Positions 12,242 to 14,119 of a DNA stretch of 14,119 nt are shown piece after piece (within the stretch, counting starts at the first letter, position 1; each line of letters opens with the position of its first letter). The notes beneath the pieces were generated by a model. It saw only the letters and a list, made by a program, of their open reading frames with translations, was not told the DNA's origin and searched no databases. Source of the DNA: JAPHTQ01 sp051747405 (GTDB lineage: Bacteria; Pseudomonadota; Gammaproteobacteria; Thiohalomonadales; Thiohalomonadaceae). The stretch lies in assembly GCA_051747405.1 (NCBI GenBank), contig JBNJGC010000062.1, positions 1 to 14,119 of the forward strand. Reading direction: 5' to 3'. The position numbers and the translations under genes are program-made.

Positions 12242-14119
12242 GCGGGGTCCTCCACGGGCTTGGCGTCCGGTGACAGCAGTGCGTACAGGGCCGGGACCAG
12301 GAACAGCAGCAGCAGGGTCGAGCTGGTCAGGCCGCCGATGATGGCAACGGCCATCACCTTGAAGGGGGTGTCGGCCAGGGCCAGGGGAATCAGGCCGGCG
12401 ATGGTGGTGACTGAGGTGAGCAGGATGGGCATGAAGCGCTTGCGCGCTCCTTCGATGGCCCGCTCGGCGGCGCTCAGGGCGGGGTTGTCGCGCCCGAGGC
12501 GGTTGGCCTCGTCCACCAGCAGGATGGAGTCGTTGACCACGATCCCCATCAGGCTGGTGATGCCCACGGCGGCGAAGAAGGTGATGGGCATGCCGGTAAC
12601 CAGCAGGCCGGCGACCACCCCGATCAGGCAGAAGGGGATGGCGGAGAAGACGATCAGCGGCTGCATGAAGGAGCGGAACTGAAGCACGAAGATGGCGAAG
12701 ATCAGCCCCGCCACCAGCAGCGCCGCCTCGCCCAGCCCCGCGAACTCGGCGCTCTTGCGCGCCAGCACGCCGCCGATGGCGACCTCGATGTCCCGATCGC
12801 GCTCGACCCTGTCCAGGCGCTCCATCACCCGCGCCGCGGTGGCCTCCGCCTCGGCCCCGGGCGACAGCCACACGTCGATCTCCAGCACCGGCGCGAACCC
12901 GGTATGCAGGATCTCACTCTCGCTCTCGAACAGCGACAGCTCCAGTACCTCGCTGAGGGGAACGGAGCGCCCGTCGGCGGCGCTCAGCATCACCTCGCGC
13001 AGTACCCGCTCGATCGCCTCGGCGTCGACCCCGAGCTTCACCAGCAGCGGGTATTCGGTGCCGTGGCGGTCGCGGAACGGCTTCAGCTCGTAGCCGTAGG
13101 TCAGCATCGCCAGATGGAGATCCACCTGCGCCTTGTCGATGCCGAGCCGGGCCGCGCTCTGTTCGTCGTAGGCCAGATGGAAGCCCGGCTGATTGGACTT
13201 GGCCGGGTTGTCCAGGCTCTTCACGCCGGGCACCGTGAGCAGCGCCTCGTGGATCCGCTTGCCGTAGGCCTGAAGTTGTCGGGAGTCGGCCCCGGAGGCC
13301 ACCACGGTGAAGGGGGAGCGGTAGGTGGCGTCCTTGAACTTGAACAGCGACAGGTTGATGTCGGCGTACTGCGCCAGCGGCGCGTAGGTCTGCTCCAGCT
13401 CGGCGGTGAGCCGCCGCAGGGGCTGCTCTTCGCCGGTGTCAGTCTCCACCAGGCAGACGATATCGCCCTTGGCGTCCATGCTGACGTTGACCTGGGGGAA
13501 GTTGCTACCGCTGATGCAGGCGTAGTTCACCACCTCCGGCCGCCCCGCCAGCCCCTGCTCGATCCCCTCCACCACGCGCCGCTTGCCGGCGTCGGTGTAC
13601 TGCTTGGGGAGGGTGGCGTTGACGGTGATATAGGGGTTGCCGGTGACCGGGAAGATCTCCAGCTTCATACCCGCGGCCAGGTAGAGGGCGCCGCCGAGCA
13701 ACAGCACGAAGGCCCCCAGTGTTGCGAATCGCCGGCGCACGGTGAACCGGAGCACCCGCCGGTAGGTGTTGTCGCGAAACGGGATCAGCGCCACCAGGAA
13801 GCTCGGTACCTGCGGCAGCCGGAACAGCGTGCCGACCGCGCCGAGCCGCGACAGCAGCAGGGTGACGATGGTCACGGCGATGAACAGCGAGGCCAGCAGC
13901 GACAGCCAGATGGAGGCGCTCAAGCTGCGCAGATAGAGGGTGGTGTCGGAAGTCAGCAGGAACACCGGGGCGAACGCCAGCACCGTAGTCAGGGTGGAGG
14001 AGACCAGCGGGCCGAGGGCCCGGGAGGTGCCGGCGATGGCCGCATCGCGGCGCGAGTAGCCGTGATAGCGCTGGAGGATAAAGGTGTTGTCGGTGACCAC
14101 GATGGCGTTGTCCACCACC
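12238..14119 (-). CDS. RND-type efflux pump permease (N-terminal part outside window)
   Basis: This is the proton-driven inner-membrane transporter of a tripartite export system. The frame is open to the window edge and 627 codons including the stop are visible, from transmembrane helix 4 (VVDNAIVVTDN) to the end. RND pumps are about 1,020-1,050 residues, so about 400 are missing. Visible parts: helices 4-6 (1-90), helix 7 (131-150), the second periplasmic porter and docking domain (151-463), and helices 8-12 (464-616), ending in a polar tail. The helix-4 pair is Asp-Asn (AcrB has Asp407-Asp408), and helix 10 reads GIVVNDSILLVDEANR, with Asn529 where AcrB has Lys940. This set occurs in other RND branches, so it suggests a distinct subfamily rather than loss of function. 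It precedes its adaptor, overlapping by 4 nt, the reverse of the common order. No outer-membrane channel gene is in view. Confidence 0.95.
   Translation of the reverse strand, partial: VVDNAIVVTDNTFILQRYHGYSRRDAAIAGTSRALGPLVSSTLTTVLAFAPVFLLTSDTTLYLRSLSASIWLSLLASLFIAVTIVTLLLSRLGAVGTLFRLPQVPSFLVALIPFRDNTYRRVLRFTVRRRFATLGAFVLLLGGALYLAAGMKLEIFPVTGNPYITVNATLPKQYTDAGKRRVVEGIEQGLAGRPEVVNYACISGSNFPQVNVSMDAKGDIVCLVETDTGEEQPLRRLTAELEQTYAPLAQYADINLSLFKFKDATYRSPFTVVASGADSRQLQAYGKRIHEALLTVPGVKSLDNPAKSNQPGFHLAYDEQSAARLGIDKAQVDLHLAMLTYGYELKPFRDRHGTEYPLLVKLGVDAEAIERVLREVMLSAADGRSVPLSEVLELSLFESESEILHTGFAPVLEIDVWLSPGAEAEATAARVMERLDRVERDRDIEVAIGGVLARKSAEFAGLGEAALLVAGLIFAIFVLQFRSFMQPLIVFSAIPFCLIGVVAGLLVTGMPITFFAAVGITSLMGIVVNDSILLVDEANRLGRDNPALSAAERAIEGARKRFMPILLTSVTTIAGLIPLALADTPFKVMAVAIIGGLTSSTLLLLFLVPALYALLSPDAKPVEDPA

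Noticed and set aside
11585..12682. A 365-residue plus-strand reading frame opposite the adaptor and pump genes
   Set aside because: It spans two well-supported minus-strand genes and has no family features; stop-free antisense frames are expected at this GC content.
11243..12871. A 542-residue adaptor starting at 12871
   Set aside because: The first 210 residues overlap the RND permease gene in another frame and are low-complexity Gly/Arg-rich sequence. The signal peptide at ATG 12241 marks the real start.

Overview
The window is about 14.1 kb of GC-rich DNA with a bacterial gene layout. Short spacers, operons, Shine-Dalgarno sites and protein families typical of Proteobacteria (UbiX, a DedA/LssY-type membrane protein, thiD-thiE-hemL, an RND pump with its adaptor) suggest a gammaproteobacterium, perhaps a Chromatiales-like environmental lineage. 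This placement is inferred from gene content only. A 100-base run of N at 4871-4970 shows that the window is a scaffold with one unresolved join.

Layout. 1-522 (+): 3' part of a UbiX flavin prenyltransferase gene, truncated by the window edge. 525-2513 (-): a 662-residue DedA/VTT + PAP2-like + LssY_C membrane protein, convergent with ubiX with only 2 nt between the stops. 2620-2850 (+): a small orphan gene, divergent from the membrane protein gene, overlapping tail to tail by 4 nt with 2847-3467 (-), a small cytoplasmic GGDEF diguanylate cyclase. 3584-7328 (-): a probable cofactor cluster read in the order class II aldolase, thiD, thiE, (gap), hemL. thiD and thiE supply the pyrimidine kinase and the coupling step of thiamine phosphate synthesis. 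hemL makes 5-aminolevulinate for tetrapyrroles. 7488-8528 (-): galE, visibly more AT-rich than its neighbours in places. 8838-10919 (+): a membrane-anchored class III nucleotide cyclase (extracytoplasmic sensor, HAMP, cyclase domain, extra C-terminal domain). 11243-14119 (-): a periplasmic adaptor and, upstream of it and overlapping by ATGA, the C-terminal part of an RND permease, truncated by the window edge.

Between genes there are short dispersed repeats: CGCAAAG-type arrays around thiD, a 104-bp element with 26-bp terminal inverted repeats between galE and the cyclase, and several hairpins in the 323-nt spacer after the cyclase. Two nucleotide-signalling enzymes (GGDEF and class III cyclase) are present, but nothing shows that they act together.

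I see no CRISPR array, prophage, tRNA, rRNA, or clearly new multi-gene system. The best leads are a PAP2 domain that has lost its catalytic motifs inside a DedA/LssY fusion, a class III cyclase with a non-canonical base-recognition pair (Asp/Gly), and the MITE-like inverted-repeat element upstream of galE.
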